DNA of 64,000 nucleotides, taken from positions 1 to 64,000 of the forward strand of contig JAHHHH010000017.1 in the NCBI GenBank assembly GCA_019359415.1, given 5' to 3'. How positions within the stretch are numbered: the first letter of the stretch is position 1; each line of letters begins with the position of its first letter. The stretch is from Iphinoe sp. HA4291-MV1. Lineage in GTDB: Bacteria; Cyanobacteriota; Cyanobacteriia; Cyanobacteriales; Nostocaceae. Under the pieces are notes generated by a model. That model made no database searches. It saw only the letters and a list, made by a program, of their open reading frames with translations, and was not told the DNA's origin. Positions 62,913 to 64,000 of this stretch are shown here, one piece after another. Both the position numbers and the translations under genes were made by a program.

Positions 62913-63611
62913 TTATAACTCATCAAATGATGATACAAAGTCTACATCAACTTCAGGTTTGTGCGCTGGTAATTTTGCCACAACAACCTTTGCTTTCTCA
63001 ATGAGTTTGTCACCAATTCTGTAACCCCAACTGATACATCTAACGACATTCCCAGGTATGATCTCTGATTCTTCTTCATCAATTGCTTCATGAAAACTTT
63101 CATTAAAAGATTCATTTGATTGTGGAATAATACGCTCCATCCCTAAATTTATAACAATATGATAAAATCCATCTAATATTCTATTTATTAATAGTTTATG
63201 CTCATCTGTTTCGTAATCAACTGCCCTTTCTAATAAATGAAAAAACTCTGTTGCTGCCTGTTCCCAATGATTAATTTTTCGCTGCAGTTCCCCATTTTTC
63301 TGACGCTGCTCCATAAGCATTTTCTCCACAGAGTTTTTAAAATCGTTAAGTTCTCCTAACGTTTGTTCAAGTTTATTGGATAATTCTTTAACAGAAGCAC
63401 TATTATCTATTATGGCGTTAGTGTTTGTGTAGTATGCACGTTGTATTTTTTTTTGCTCGTCTATATATTTATTTAAAGATTCTTTGACAGAATCTTCTAT
63501 ATGATTTTTCAAGTTTTCATCTATAAATTTCTGTAAAGTTTCATGAATAGATTGCTGTACAACTTCATCTAAATTTTGAAAACTTTTATTGTTATTCTTT
63601 TTTAAACTCAT
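62913..63611 (-). CDS. GrpE-like nucleotide exchange factor
   Basis: A 232-residue protein with a long N-terminal coiled coil (LDEVVQQSIHETLQKFIDEN; SLNKYIDEQKKI; LSNKLEQTLGELNDFKNSVE), an aromatic four-helix middle (FHLLERAVDYETDEHKLLIN, FYHIVINLGMERIIPQ) and a C-terminal beta wing (IIPGNVVRCISWGYRIGDKL) like that of GrpE. Genuine GrpE releases ADP from DnaK. Identity beyond layout is low, so GrpE-like is used. It starts the chaperone operon, 106 bp before the Hsp70 gene. Confidence 0.75.
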   Translation of the reverse strand: MSLKKNNNKSFQNLDEVVQQSIHETLQKFIDENLKNHIEDSVKESLNKYIDEQKKIQRAYYTNTNAIIDNSASVKELSNKLEQTLGELNDFKNSVEKMLMEQRQKNGELQRKINHWEQAATEFFHLLERAVDYETDEHKLLINRILDGFYHIVINLGMERIIPQSNESFNESFHEAIDEEESEIIPGNVVRCISWGYRIGDKLIEKAKVVVAKLPAHKPEVDVDFVSSFDEL

Positions 63612-64000
63612 TTAAGTTTCCCTACAAAGTCTCAGAATTGTGTGTCGAATAGAAAACATAGGAATGAGGTAGGCATCACTGCTAATGATAGCTAGTTGCT
63701 AGCAATGATAACAAGATAGTTTGATATTAGCTGATATTCATGTGTAACCTTCAGTGATGGCATTTCTTTCTGTATAGCTACTCTATTTTGTCGAATAGTT
63801 CACCAAAAAGAAAGTTTTTCAACAATAAGCTTTTCTACTTATTTAGCAGATTTTGAATATAGCAATTTTCGTTTGAATAAAATACACAACGGTGTGTAGA
63901 GACCGTACAGTACAGTCTCTACTGTATTGCATGCAATTGAAAACCGCTATAATTCATTTGGTTAAGGTATATGCAAGTGGTAATATGTTGTAGTTGCTGC
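63612..64000. other. Region upstream of the chaperone operon
   Basis: About 390 bp to the window edge, with the operon promoter on the minus strand. An imperfect inverted GAGACCGTACAGTACAGTCTC lies at 63899-63919 and an AACCGCTATA tail (63942-63951) recalls the GTAGGGGCAC repeat family. No gene was seen. Confidence 0.45.

Overview
The window is chromosomal DNA of a filamentous, probably heterocyst-forming or true-branching cyanobacterium (Nostocales type). Evidence: frequent GCGATCGC (HIP1-like) octamers, heptanucleotide tandem repeats, many small inverted-repeat elements, and cyanobacterial genes such as crtR, a TGS-less thrS, a PixJ-like photoreceptor, CHAT-CHASE2 with DUF928, and TreS fused to maltokinase. 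No rRNA, tRNA or CRISPR array was recognised.

Layout. 1-1.1 kb is a graveyard: IS5-type transposase stub, truncated DUF4278 gene, AraC remnant. 1.1-5.3 kb: GNAT acetyltransferase, PNPOx-fold protein, peroxiredoxin Q, ParE-type toxin/antitoxin pair, thrS. 5.3-7 kb is mostly non-coding, with two small mobile elements and a frameshifted TipAS fragment. 7-20 kb: sbcC, a tyrosinase with a His-rich tail, two secreted paralogues (one with S-layer homology domains), then a CHAT-CHASE2 protease-like sensor coupled to DUF928 and a small secreted protein. 20.5-23.6 kb: thymidylate kinase (tmk) split by a complete group II intron directly after the P-loop lysine codon. 23.7-26.7 kb: an SsuABC/TauABC-like transporter in divergent halves. 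27-30 kb: a chemotaxis-type receptor with three tandem DXCF cyanobacteriochrome GAF domains. 30-33 kb: non-coding DNA, gene fragments and two secreted proteins. 33-41 kb: TreS-maltokinase, UDP-glucuronate epimerase-like enzyme, MMADHC-like protein, peptidoglycan-binding glycosidase-like protein. 42-50 kb: SppA protease, aroH, PstS-like protein, Ser/Thr kinase, crtR, pyruvate kinase, WD40 fragment. 50-57 kb: three-gene ABC-2 exporter, two glycosyltransferases, Uma2 nuclease, truncated helicase, DUF433/DUF5615 pair. 58-64 kb: UspA, pgk, and a GrpE-like/Hsp70/J-TPR chaperone operon.

Points of most interest. (1) The tmk intron: unspliced message would stop a few codons past the P-loop, so thymidylate synthesis should depend on splicing unless another tmk exists. 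(2) A private Hsp70 machine whose J-like partner lacks HPD and is fused to TPRs. (3) The triple DXCF GAF receptor, with DXCF and canonical cysteines exactly 28 residues apart in every domain and a 172-residue repeat unit. (4) Several families of non-autonomous inverted-repeat elements, some with perfect 5-, 8- or 9-bp target duplications, one of which splits a hydrolase remnant. All calls come from reading sequence by eye; no database search was run.
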